This document shows, in pieces, positions 8,438 through 15,730 of a stretch of 64,000 nt of DNA. The stretch lies in the NCBI GenBank assembly GCA_040755755.1, contig JBFLZW010000061.1:62001-126000 (forward strand), in the 5' to 3' direction. The DNA comes from a bacterium (GTDB lineage Bacteria > SZUA-182 > DTGQ01). The notes under the pieces were generated by a model that did no database searches, was not told where the DNA came from, and saw nothing but the letters and a program-made list of their open reading frames with translations. Numbering within the stretch: the first letter of the stretch is position 1; each line of letters opens with the position of its first letter. A program made the translations under genes and the position numbers.

Positions 8438-9436
8438 TTACATATCCCTTTTGAATAACCCTTCGGGTTTTCTGAGCATGACCAGGATTAAAATCAATGG
8501 GTAAATCACCAGCCGCCATTGCTGGAGGTTGGCCATGCGTAAAAATTCCAGCAGGAAAGTCATCGATCCGGCAGCGATGATCGACCCCCACAGGCTGCCC
8601 ATCCCTCCCAGATACAGATACACCAGATATTCGATGGACTTGATAAAGTTAAAGTTATCCGGATGGATATAGCGCAGGGCATGGGCATACAGCCCGCCCC
8701 CGCAACCGGCAAAGAAGCTGGCTATGGCAAAGGAGAGCACCTTGTAGCGGGTAAGATCGACCCCCATCATTTCAGCGGCAATGTTATCTTCCCTCATGGA
8801 GAGAAATACGCGGCCATAGCTGGAATGCAGAAGCCGGTGGATAACCGAAACCGTCAGCAGCGTGAACGCTACTGCCCAGAAAATGTTGGTAAACCCCGGA
8901 ATCTGCCCGATCCCCCTGGGGCCGCCGAGTTTCTGGGCAATCCGGCTGAGGGCGGACAGGTGAACCTTATCGAGCGCCACAGCCAGCTCATCGGTGAGCT
9001 TGATGCCCGATCGCACTACCTCGACCAGAGCCAGGGTGACAATGGCCAGATAATCCCCCCGAAGCCGCAGGATGGGAAGCCCGACCAGATAGCCCAGGGC
9101 AAACGATATCAGCCCGCCCAGCATGACTGATGCCAGAAAAAGCGGAACCGACCACAGGCCCGGCCATCTGGCCGCAGAAAAAAGAATCGTCGTCACCAGA
9201 CATGAAGTGTAGGCCCCGATAGCCATAAAAGCCGCATGGCCAATGGAGAACTCTCCCGTAAAGCCATTGATCAGATTCAGGCTGACGGTCATGACGATAT
9301 TGATGCAGATAAACAGAAATATCTGCTGGTAGTACCGGCTCAGAATGTTGAAATGCACCAGCAGGCTGACGATGAGCCCGGCAGCGGTCAGGCCAAGATA
9401 AAAGGAGCGATAGGTTGTGGGGGGGGAGGTTTTCAT
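8438..9436 (-). CDS. livM: Branched-chain amino acid ABC transporter permease LivM
   Basis: A 332-residue inner-membrane permease with about eight to nine hydrophobic helices. LivM features include GEFSIGHAAFMAIGAY near the start, GDYLAIVTLALVE, the cytoplasmic coupling segment with REDNIAAEMMGVD, and GGMGSLWGSIIA near the end. It pairs with LivH, whose gene normally lies immediately upstream. Here livH is more than 6 kb away at 15731-16744, with foreign-looking genes between. Whether transcription from the livK promoter still reaches livM is unclear. Confidence 0.95.
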   Translation of the reverse strand: MKTSPPTTYRSFYLGLTAAGLIVSLLVHFNILSRYYQQIFLFICINIVMTVSLNLINGFTGEFSIGHAAFMAIGAYTSCLVTTILFSAARWPGLWSVPLFLASVMLGGLISFALGYLVGLPILRLRGDYLAIVTLALVEVVRSGIKLTDELAVALDKVHLSALSRIAQKLGGPRGIGQIPGFTNIFWAVAFTLLTVSVIHRLLHSSYGRVFLSMREDNIAAEMMGVDLTRYKVLSFAIASFFAGCGGGLYAHALRYIHPDNFNFIKSIEYLVYLYLGGMGSLWGSIIAAGSMTFLLEFLRMANLQQWRLVIYPLILILVMLRKPEGLFKRDM

Positions 9437-9460
9437 GGATAAATGTATATAATCCTCATT

Positions 9461-9766
9461 TCATTTCACTTCACTTCCTATGTATCCCCATTCCCTGAAT
9501 TTTGCCTGCAATTCTGGTTCGGGTTTGTTCTTAAATGCTTGAAAATATATATACTCTGGAGCCAAATCAGCTCCATTTGGCCAGGTAATAGTTTCAAGAA
9601 CTTCATCAACTTTCAGTTGAGAAAAAATTGACTTGTCTTTCAAGGGCTTGAAAACCGGCCCTTCCAAGGCATCTGATAAATCAGCCACTCCTTTCCGTCC
9701 ATCATTAAAGGATACTTCTACCTTATAATCTCCAATATAGAGGGCATTCGTAACGTGTAATATCAT
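9461..9766 (-). CDS. DUF2442 domain protein
   Basis: A 101-residue protein matching the DUF2442 pattern: VxVSFNDGxKGVADLSD, then LETITWPNGADLAPEYIY, the family's usual C-terminal signature. The function is unproven. The gene lies 3 bases after the DUF4160 gene; this pair is commonly found together in bacterial genomes and behaves like a mobile two-gene module, probably of toxin-antitoxin type. It sits immediately upstream of livM, at one edge of the accessory block that splits the liv operon. Confidence 0.85.
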   Translation of the reverse strand: MILHVTNALYIGDYKVEVSFNDGRKGVADLSDALEGPVFKPLKDKSIFSQLKVDEVLETITWPNGADLAPEYIYFQAFKNKPEPELQAKFREWGYIGSEVK

Positions 9767-9769
9767 TTT

Positions 9770-10045
9770 TTACTCCAATGGTTCTATTGGTTTTGGTTGT
9801 TCCTGCTTTTTACAAAGTTCCCAATCTTCCAGCAATTCATCTTTATGCAACTCGTACCACTCCAGAACATGTCCAAGTGCTCTTTTGGGAAACTTTCCTT
9901 CAATTACTCCATTGAGTATATTCACTATAATTTCATACCCTCCATATTTGGCGTGAAAATGCGGAGGTAAATGATCGTCCCAATACATTGCAATAATAAT
10001 TCCAAGAAATTTGCTGATTATTGGCATCTTTTTTATCTCATTCAC
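9770..10045 (-). CDS. DUF4160 domain protein
   Basis: A 91-residue protein with the DUF4160 hallmark IIIAMYWDDHLPPHFHAKYG, in which the PPHFH motif is strictly typical. The acidic C-terminal part includes ALGHVLEWYELHKDELLEDWE. The family is proposed to work with DUF2442, encoded 3 bases downstream, but its biochemical role is not established. The compact two-gene layout supports a toxin-antitoxin-like unit; which partner is toxic cannot be told from the sequence. Confidence 0.85.
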   Translation of the reverse strand: MNEIKKMPIISKFLGIIIAMYWDDHLPPHFHAKYGGYEIIVNILNGVIEGKFPKRALGHVLEWYELHKDELLEDWELCKKQEQPKPIEPLE

Positions 10046-10099
10046 TTATAATATATAACATACTGCCTGCCGAAGAAAGATCTTCGACCACCATTCAAA

Positions 10100-10160
10100 C
10101 CACAAAGCACACGAAAATCACAAAGGAAATACCTTGCTATGCCTTCGTGCTCTTCGTGGT
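10100..10160. repeat. Dispersed palindromic repeat, divergent copy 2
   Basis: An inverted repeat with arms ACCACAAAGCACACGAAAA and TTCGTGCTCTTCGTGGT. The architecture and sequence resemble the CACAGAG repeats seen elsewhere in the window but are more diverged. It lies in a 240-base gap with no gene. Confidence 0.5.
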
Positions 10161-10286
10161 AATTATCTCCCTCGGTTTAGACCGTCCCCGGATTTTCTCT
10201 TCGACAGACTGCTGGCAGGCCGATCAGTACGTGGCTTACCATCCGCCTTCTTTTAACTTTCGTTTTCGCCATCTTATATACGCCGT

Positions 10287-10603
10287 TCAATCATTCTGAA
10301 AGCCTATCTTCCTCTCTTGCTTCTCCGTTGGTTCCAATACTTGCCTTATGGCCTCAAAGACTACCTTGAACTGATAGTCGTACTTTTGTTCCATATCCTC
10401 TATTTTCTGTTTGACTTCTTCATAGTTCATGAGCGTTTCCCGCATCTTGGTAAAGGTTCTCATGATCTGAATATGGCTCCAGCTCAATTGTCGTGACAGT
10501 GTCGCGACAATTTCAAAATCTGGGAAGAGCTTAGTTCCCGCAAATCATGAGCAAGTACCGAAGTCTTATCATCCCCTTGCGGGGTCTGGATTTCTTTTGA
10601 CAT
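10287..10603 (-). pseudogene. Composite gene remnant: DUF1016 (PDDEXK nuclease family) fragments joined to an ORF6N-protein C-terminus
   Basis: From an ATG at 10601-10603 the first ~25 codons read like a DUF1016 N-terminus ending VLAHDLRELS. After a shift of frame the sequence reads LFPDFEIVATLSRQLSWSH, a near-perfect DUF1016 core motif. This runs without a break into IMRTFTKMRETLMNYEEV and QFKVVFEAIRQVLEP, the typical end of ORF6N-domain DNA-binding proteins. Most of both parent genes is missing. The 66-codon open frame 10287-10487 is therefore a remnant rather than an intact gene, though a short fusion product could still be made. Confidence 0.6.
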
Positions 10604-10696
10604 ATGTTTTAAACTTACGCTACCGGAAACTTTTTATTCCCTCTTTTATCTATATTCAATCTCCCTTCTCTTACGGGGCCTGAGCATCGGCTGTGA

Positions 10697-11467
10697 TCAG
10701 CCGTTCGCCGCTGCCGATTGTTCGGCAGGTTTCCTTGCCACGACCATGATTTCCATTTCGTCAAGATCGATGGTTCTCTGGCGTTTCCAGTTCCCTGCGG
10801 TTCCTCCCCAGATATCGAGCACATTCATGCCTGCCAGTTGGAAAAGCAGGACAAGTTCGGTCGGAACAAAGGCACGTTCTCTGACTCGCAAAGCAGGCAC
10901 CCCTTCCACGGGAGGAACTTCCGACACCGATGAAAGCGTCAGCGGATCGAAAATGGCCTTCCTTACGTCATCTTCGGTGTGATTTCGAATCATCCGAAAA
11001 CCATTGAGAACGGTAAAAAGCGTCTTGGCGTTCGGCTTGAGACACCTGCCGATATTGCGGAGAATCGCCAGTGGGTGCTCGATGGCGTCATCTTCGCTGC
11101 CAAGAAGCCCGAAAGACCCTTCGCACAGACAAATAGCAGCATCGAACCGATTTCCCAGCGAAAACCTGGCAGCATCCGCATGTATCCATTCTACCTGGAC
11201 ACCTGCTGCCCTGGCCTTGTCTTTTGCCTGAGCAAGCATACCGGAAGAAAGATCAATCCCTGTCACTGAATATCCTCTTCGGGCAAGCTCAACAGAGTGG
11301 CGTCCTGTACCGCATCCAACGTCAAGAACGGAATCGCCCGGCGAGAGATCCAATACATCAATCAGGAAATCAACTTCCTGCACCGTGTTCTTTGTATAGC
11401 ATAGGTTGTCATACCCAGGAGCCTCCAAGTCATGAAATTGCTCCCATGTGCTCTTATCTTTTTTCAT
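10697..11467 (-). CDS. Class I SAM-dependent methyltransferase
   Basis: A 256-residue methyltransferase. The SAM-binding motif VLDVGCGTGRHSVELARRGY (about residues 47-66) is followed by GIDLSSGMLAQAK (motif II) and the DAAICLCEGSFGLL segment, typical of UbiE/Tam-like class I enzymes. The substrate is unknown. The ATG at 11465-11467 with GGGAG close upstream is preferred over an in-frame TTG at 11512. The gene is flanked on both sides by short ORF6N-like remnants and sits inside the block that splits the liv operon, so it may have arrived with mobile DNA. Confidence 0.85.
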   Translation of the reverse strand: MKKDKSTWEQFHDLEAPGYDNLCYTKNTVQEVDFLIDVLDLSPGDSVLDVGCGTGRHSVELARRGYSVTGIDLSSGMLAQAKDKARAAGVQVEWIHADAARFSLGNRFDAAICLCEGSFGLLGSEDDAIEHPLAILRNIGRCLKPNAKTLFTVLNGFRMIRNHTEDDVRKAIFDPLTLSSVSEVPPVEGVPALRVRERAFVPTELVLLFQLAGMNVLDIWGGTAGNWKRQRTIDLDEMEIMVVARKPAEQSAAANG

Positions 11468-11495
11468 ATCTCCCGGCTTTCCATTTTTCTGCTGA

Positions 11496-11540
11496 TTGCC
11501 TTGTAATCTCAAAGACTACCTTAAATCTTTATTTTCATAT
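11496..11540 (-). pseudogene. Second short ORF6N C-terminal fragment
   Basis: On the minus strand the bases encode FKVVFE-TRQ, matching the ORF6N-type end at 10341-10370. The two 30-base stretches are identical at 25 positions. It overlaps only the upstream region of the methyltransferase gene. It is best read as a leftover of a second copy of the same gene family. Confidence 0.45.
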
Positions 11541-11606
11541 TATTTATCATATTCTTCTCTTAATTGAATTTGACTTTTTTATCTCGAATGAGATATAATC
11601 ATTTAC

Positions 11607-12836
11607 ATGAATATCAAACAAGTTAAAGACAAAACATATCATATATTGGCTATACTTACTGTATTCTTTACTTCTTGGGGCTCCGGATTGCAGCAGGCAG
11701 CCAGATTCGACTTATCAAAACTGTTTGTCTGGTGCTCAGTTATGCTCATCGTCTTTTGGCTTTTATTTAATCGCAAGGTCGTATTCCCAAGAGCTTTTAA
11801 TCTTTATATATCATTTGCTTTCCTGCATACGGTAATTACCTATCTGTTTGTATTTCCTGATGAATTAACTTTTGGATATGTAAATACTGTCAAGCTCCAT
11901 AGCGGGTTTTCAAAGCCAATAGAAGCGGCCGGTATGGGATTAATACGGATTTTTATTCTGGTTTTATTTGCATATGCCTTAGCTGCTTCTTTCAGGACAA
12001 AAAAAGACCTTGTAAACGTATGTATTGCATACGGAGCCGGATTTATCTGCTCGTTATCATTAAGTGGATATTGGCTCGAAGGAAGATTAACAGGTGGGTA
12101 TATGGACCCCAACTTTTTTGGATTGGCAGCAGCTACCGCTATTTTTCTTAACTTTTTTGTAATAATCATGCCAGTTTCTCAAAGGGTAAAAATTGTGTCT
12201 ACGACATGCATAGGTGTTGGTTTTCTTGGAATATGCCTATCAGGATCGAGAGGGGCCATGTTTGGAGTATTTACCGGAGTGCTGTTAGTTTTGGCGAATT
12301 TGCCAATAAAGTACAAGACAGCACTTACTGGTGCCTTAGTGGTAATCTTCTGCATTATTATACCATTTACTCCTTCAAATACCGCTCAGATGATCCATGA
12401 TCGAGTATCCATTGAAGAAATTCACCATAATCGGGGATCACACCGGATTGACATCTGGGCTGACTATCTTAACGTCCTTCCTGAACATCTTTTATTTGGA
12501 ACAGGATTAAGACGCTCACAAACTGCGCTAACCAATATCAGTGCATTTAAAATAACATATCCACATAATAATTATCTGGAAGTTATAATTGAGTTTGGGA
12601 TTGTTGGATTTATCCTCTACCTGCTCAGTATATTTACTCTTTTGAAAAATATATTATCGAAAAAGAAACCATCAAAAGCTATTATTCTTGGTCTCCTGTC
12701 CTCATGGCTGGTAATCAGCTTTTTCCTGGGTAACCATTGTGCAAGAGACACCTGGATTATCCTTGCCGTTGTGGCCTCCTATGGATATTCTCCCTGCTGT
12801 TCAGCGGTCCCAAAGGGAACAAAGGCTGGGGGGTGA
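11607..12836 (+). CDS. O-antigen ligase/polymerase-like membrane protein
   Basis: A 409-residue integral membrane protein with about ten helices. It has the Wzy/WaaL-type central motif: a loop containing HNRGSHRIDIWADYL, then LFGTGL, followed by PHNNYLEVIIEFGIVGF with the conserved His-Asn. Such proteins join or polymerise O-antigen or other lipid-linked sugars on the periplasmic face. It is the only plus-strand gene in the liv-splitting block and is visibly more AT-rich than the liv genes, so horizontal acquisition is likely. The last ~15 residues (CCSAVPKGTKAGG) do not look like a membrane protein end and may reflect a 3' rearrangement. Confidence 0.8.
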   Translation: MNIKQVKDKTYHILAILTVFFTSWGSGLQQAARFDLSKLFVWCSVMLIVFWLLFNRKVVFPRAFNLYISFAFLHTVITYLFVFPDELTFGYVNTVKLHSGFSKPIEAAGMGLIRIFILVLFAYALAASFRTKKDLVNVCIAYGAGFICSLSLSGYWLEGRLTGGYMDPNFFGLAAATAIFLNFFVIIMPVSQRVKIVSTTCIGVGFLGICLSGSRGAMFGVFTGVLLVLANLPIKYKTALTGALVVIFCIIIPFTPSNTAQMIHDRVSIEEIHHNRGSHRIDIWADYLNVLPEHLLFGTGLRRSQTALTNISAFKITYPHNNYLEVIIEFGIVGFILYLLSIFTLLKNILSKKKPSKAIILGLLSSWLVISFFLGNHCARDTWIILAVVASYGYSPCCSAVPKGTKAGG

Positions 12837-12937
12837 TATATGCCATTATTCGCGGCCTGGACTTCAGAAGATACCCCAGCGGAGAAAGGTAAAATATTCT
12901 GGTATCTTCCTGGTATCTTCGATAATCCTTTCACCTC

Positions 12938-13189
12938 TTAATTGATAATAACTACCGTTCCGCTCACTCTGATGAGCTTGCCGGTCTTTTTATCAACAAA
13001 TAACCAGCCGTCGCTGTTTTCTTCAGATATAACCTTTCCCGTTGACTCCCATTGCTCAACCAATCGCCCGCCACTATAGAGCTTGACAATGCCTGGTCTG
13101 CCGATGGTTATTGCATCTTTCATTTCAGCCTGTGTGCACCCTGCAATAAGAAGAATGGTAAGTAGGGGAATTGTCACCCTATATTTCAT
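12938..13189 (-). CDS. Small lipoprotein, hypothetical
   Basis: An 83-residue protein with a clear lipoprotein signal: a basic start, a hydrophobic stretch and lipobox LIAGC (Cys18 lipidated). The mature part contains VKLYSGGRLVEQWESTGKV and GWLFVDKKTGKLIRVSGTV, a small beta-rich domain. No named family is recognised. It is convergent with the O-antigen-ligase-like gene, and a decayed coiled-coil gene lies upstream on the same strand. Confidence 0.65.
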   Translation of the reverse strand: MKYRVTIPLLTILLIAGCTQAEMKDAITIGRPGIVKLYSGGRLVEQWESTGKVISEENSDGWLFVDKKTGKLIRVSGTVVIIN

Positions 13190-13226
13190 CTTGTTCCCTT
13201 TACTTTCGAAAGCATGATTGGATAGT

Positions 13227-13488
13227 TCACTTTAATAAAATAACGGAAATAATTGCCGCTGTTTGAGCAATGATAAGACTTACAACCCATTTGATTGTAC
13301 TTGATTTCGCCTGCTCTATTTCCTTGGTAAGTTTCAATTCAACTTCCCGAAGGTCGCCTTTTGTAGCCAGCTTTTGTTTTTCGGAGTCTATCATTTCCTC
13401 AATATCCTTCACGACTATCTGACCCTTATTCCTTGCCGAAGGACTCCGAGAAGATATCGAATAATTCCATTACCTGTGTACTTCTCAT
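13227..13488 (-). pseudogene. Frameshifted small coiled-coil membrane protein (DUF1640/CCDC90-like)
   Basis: The original gene probably began at the ATG at 13486-13488, preceded by AGGTGATATCGAA. It reads MRSTQVMELFDIFSESFGKE and then stops. A one-base shift restores KDIEEMIDSEKQKLATKGDL and a C-terminal membrane segment (WVVSLIIAQTAAIISVILL). The layout of short helix, coiled coil with ATKGDLREVELKLTKEIEQ and C-terminal anchor is that of DUF1640/CCDC90-like proteins. The downstream part (13227-13412, 61 codons) remains open and has a start codon. The total length is 3n+1, which supports a single-base indel. Confidence 0.55.
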
Positions 13489-13612
13489 TTCGATATCACC
13501 TTTTTTTCTTTCTGAGATTCAATCCATTATTCAATCTCGTCTCTCTTGACAATATCAAGTTTATGCCTCTGCATATACTAATAATTTGTATAATTTATCA
13601 CTCCATTACTAT

Positions 13613-13640
13613 CTTATACAATCCTTATCGGTCTCGTCAA
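13613..13640 (-). promoter_or_regulatory. Sigma-70-like promoter
   Basis: Minus strand TTGACG and TATAAG separated by 16 bases, about 125 bases upstream of the frameshifted coiled-coil gene. Two mismatches in total to the consensus. Confidence 0.35.
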
Positions 13641-13754
13641 ACGAATGCGCCGTAAATTGAGGTTGCGGATTTTGGGATAGAACCCACCTTGAGGTTGCTT
13701 CCCTAACGATCTATGTCGCCCTGCGTATCTCCTGTACGTTGACAGGTTTGTGCG

Positions 13755-14825
13755 CTATCTATTCTTTTTATGCTTCATGATTGATTTACACATTTTCCCA
13801 AACTGTTTATCTCTCTGTCTCTTCTCGAAATAGGACATCTCGTTATGGATAGATTCTTTCGTCATTTTCAGGTAATTCTGATATCGTTCCCGGGAAATCG
13901 TTCCCTCTTCTATTGCAGCCAATATTGCACAGCCTTCTTCCAGGGTGTGGGTGCAGTCATTATAGCGGCATTGGCCCGATAGCTCCGCTATCTCGGTAAA
14001 GGTATCATGAAGACCTGATTCTGCGGCCATTACCCCAAGCTCGCGCATGCCCGGTGTATCGATGATCATTGCGCCGTTTTCCAGAATAACCAGCTGACGG
14101 CGGGTAGTGGTATGTCTTCCCCTTCCATCTTTTTCCCTGACAGTCTGCGTTTCGAATAACTCTTCATCTATCAGGTTATTTAACAAAGTGGTCTTTCCAA
14201 CGCCTGATGAGCCGAGCAGGCAAAATGTCTGCCCGCAAATCAGCAGCTCTTTTACCCTCTCCAGACCTGCATTATCCTTGTTACTGAAAGCCACTATCGG
14301 GATATCCGGCATCACTTTCTGAATATCGGCTTTCTTTTCTTCGATTGCCTCAGGAGGCAGCAGATCGCTTTTACTCAATAACACAACAGGATGGATGTTG
14401 CTTTCGTTGATCATGACCAGATATCGTTCCAACCGTCTGAGATTATAATTGGAATCGAGCGACTGCATAATCATGGCCGTGTCGATGTTGGCCGCAATTA
14501 CTTGAAATTCTACTTTTTTCCCCGATGTCTTCCTTGTGAGCACCGACTTTCTTGGAACAATCTCATGAATGACAGCAAAGGATTCATCATCGACAAACTG
14601 CGCATATACCCAGTCACCCGCTGCGGGATAATCCAGCGGGGAATCGGCATCGAACATGAGTTTTCCGGTTATTTCCGCAAATATATCATGCTTTCCATTT
14701 GAAACGATATAACTGTTCTTATTGACGGCAATTACTCTGGCTATCTGAAAAGCAGCCAGCTTTGCAGGATCGATCCTGTCCTGAAACCCTGGATTAAAGC
14801 CTAATTTTTGGATATCCATTGCCAT
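13755..14825 (-). CDS. rsgA: Ribosome small-subunit-dependent GTPase A (RsgA)
   Basis: A 356-residue circularly permuted GTPase that checks late 30S subunit maturation. It has an N-terminal OB fold (about residues 25-95). The G4-type motif comes first (LLSKSDL; Ser replaces the usual Asn of NKxD). It is followed by P-loop GSSGVGKTTL, G2-region TT and G3 DTPGMREL. The zinc motif CRYNDCTHTLEEGC fits the family's C-x5-C-x-H-x5-C pattern. The tail is basic. The SKSD substitution might weaken guanine specificity. Its position inside the liv-splitting block is unusual for a housekeeping-type gene, and a second rsgA may exist elsewhere in the genome. Confidence 0.93.
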   Translation of the reverse strand: MAMDIQKLGFNPGFQDRIDPAKLAAFQIARVIAVNKNSYIVSNGKHDIFAEITGKLMFDADSPLDYPAAGDWVYAQFVDDESFAVIHEIVPRKSVLTRKTSGKKVEFQVIAANIDTAMIMQSLDSNYNLRRLERYLVMINESNIHPVVLLSKSDLLPPEAIEEKKADIQKVMPDIPIVAFSNKDNAGLERVKELLICGQTFCLLGSSGVGKTTLLNNLIDEELFETQTVREKDGRGRHTTTRRQLVILENGAMIIDTPGMRELGVMAAESGLHDTFTEIAELSGQCRYNDCTHTLEEGCAILAAIEEGTISRERYQNYLKMTKESIHNEMSYFEKRQRDKQFGKMCKSIMKHKKNR

Positions 14826-14829
14826 ATTT

Positions 14830-14994
14830 TTACCCGAAAAGCGGCCTGTTACATAACTTCAAGGATAGGTTTTCTGTACAGGATTTCCGCAGCTTATCGA
14901 CAATGCGTCCTTCTCCGGGCTGACCGAAGGCCCGGTTGTTGACGGTGCGTACTTCATCACAGTCTTTTGGGTGTTCCCTGCGAATCTCAATCAC
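14830..14994 (-). pseudogene. N-terminal fragment of a GNAT acetyltransferase
   Basis: From a GTG at 14992-14994 the frame reads IEIRREHPKDCDEVRTVNNRAFGQPGEGRIVDKLRK, the characteristic opening of YhbS-like GNAT N-acetyltransferases. It then degenerates and stops after 54 residues, whereas intact proteins are about 160-170. It is directly upstream of rsgA, whose start probably truncated or replaced the rest. Confidence 0.6.
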
Positions 14995-15019
14995 CGTTTT
15001 TCTCCTCCGGCAAGCGACC

Positions 15020-15349
15020 TTAAGGTCTTATAAGCCTTTGAAACAGGATATCTTCGATATTTTGCCGACAATCGAGGACAGCTACAATGTATACATTCTC
15101 TTCTGATATTCTATACATAATTCTCCAGGGAGGGATAATAAGCTCACGATATTGATAGATACCCTGTTTCTGGAGCTCCGGTATAATGCGGCATCGTTGG
15201 GGAAAGTGGCAGAGACTCGCTGTTTTTTGGTGTAATTCCTGGAAAATTTCCCGGGCATGAGATGGGTTATCATTGGAGATATATTCAATAATACCTGCCA
15301 AATCATATTTGGCAGGATTGACCCATATCACTTTATAATTTACGTTCAT
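15020..15349 (-). CDS. RelE/ParE-family toxin
   Basis: A 109-residue toxin-like protein. The N-terminus VIWVNPAKYDLAGIIEYISNDNP and the C-terminal core YRELIIPPWRIMYRISEENVYIVAVLDCRQN match the ParE/RelE fold (beta-hairpin, central Arg, final strand with DCRQ). Such toxins act on DNA gyrase (ParE) or on ribosome-bound mRNA (RelE); the sequence alone does not decide. It overlaps the upstream antitoxin gene by 17 bases, as expected of a co-translated pair. Confidence 0.88.
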   Translation of the reverse strand: MNVNYKVIWVNPAKYDLAGIIEYISNDNPSHAREIFQELHQKTASLCHFPQRCRIIPELQKQGIYQYRELIIPPWRIMYRISEENVYIVAVLDCRQNIEDILFQRLIRP

Positions 15350-15620
15350 GTTCCTTGATTATGTTTTCCAGATATTCAAACACTTCCTCTTGAGTTGTAA
15401 CATTATTGTCTTTTATCGCTTCTTCTCCGATGGAGACAAGCTTTAATATCCCCAGGGCATTGCGCATGTCTTCATAACTTTGCGGGTCTTGCAGAACCGC
15501 TTTGGGCTCTCCATTTTGCGTGATAATGACAGGACGATGGGTTTCGTTAACCTGTTTTAATAGATCTGCAGCTCGTGACTTAAGATAGGTTATCGGTTTT
15601 ATATCTTTTGAAATATTCAT
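15333..15620 (-). CDS. Phd/YefM-family antitoxin
   Basis: A 95-residue antitoxin. The start is set by GGAGGTGATATAC directly before the ATG at 15618-15620; longer in-frame readings lack a binding site. The N-terminal DNA-binding Phd/YefM domain includes KPITYLKSRAADLLKQVNETHRPVIITQNGEPKAVLQ split over residues 7-43. The acidic C-terminus would wrap the toxin. It neutralises the ParE/RelE-like protein encoded next and probably represses the shared promoter. Confidence 0.9.
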   Translation of the reverse strand: MNISKDIKPITYLKSRAADLLKQVNETHRPVIITQNGEPKAVLQDPQSYEDMRNALGILKLVSIGEEAIKDNNVTTQEEVFEYLENIIKEHERKL

Positions 15621-15730
15621 GTATATCACCTCCGATCTTTTTATGATACCAAATTCGGACCGCATGTCAAGTGGAGAATTCAGAAGCCTGATGTTCCTCA
15701 TGTCTCTTCACCCCCACCCAGTCTCCGTCC

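Noticed and set aside
10485-10510. Near-palindrome TTGTCGTGACAGTGTCGCGACAA as an operator
   Set aside because: It coincides with codons for the conserved DUF1016 motif TLSRQ, so coding constraint explains it.
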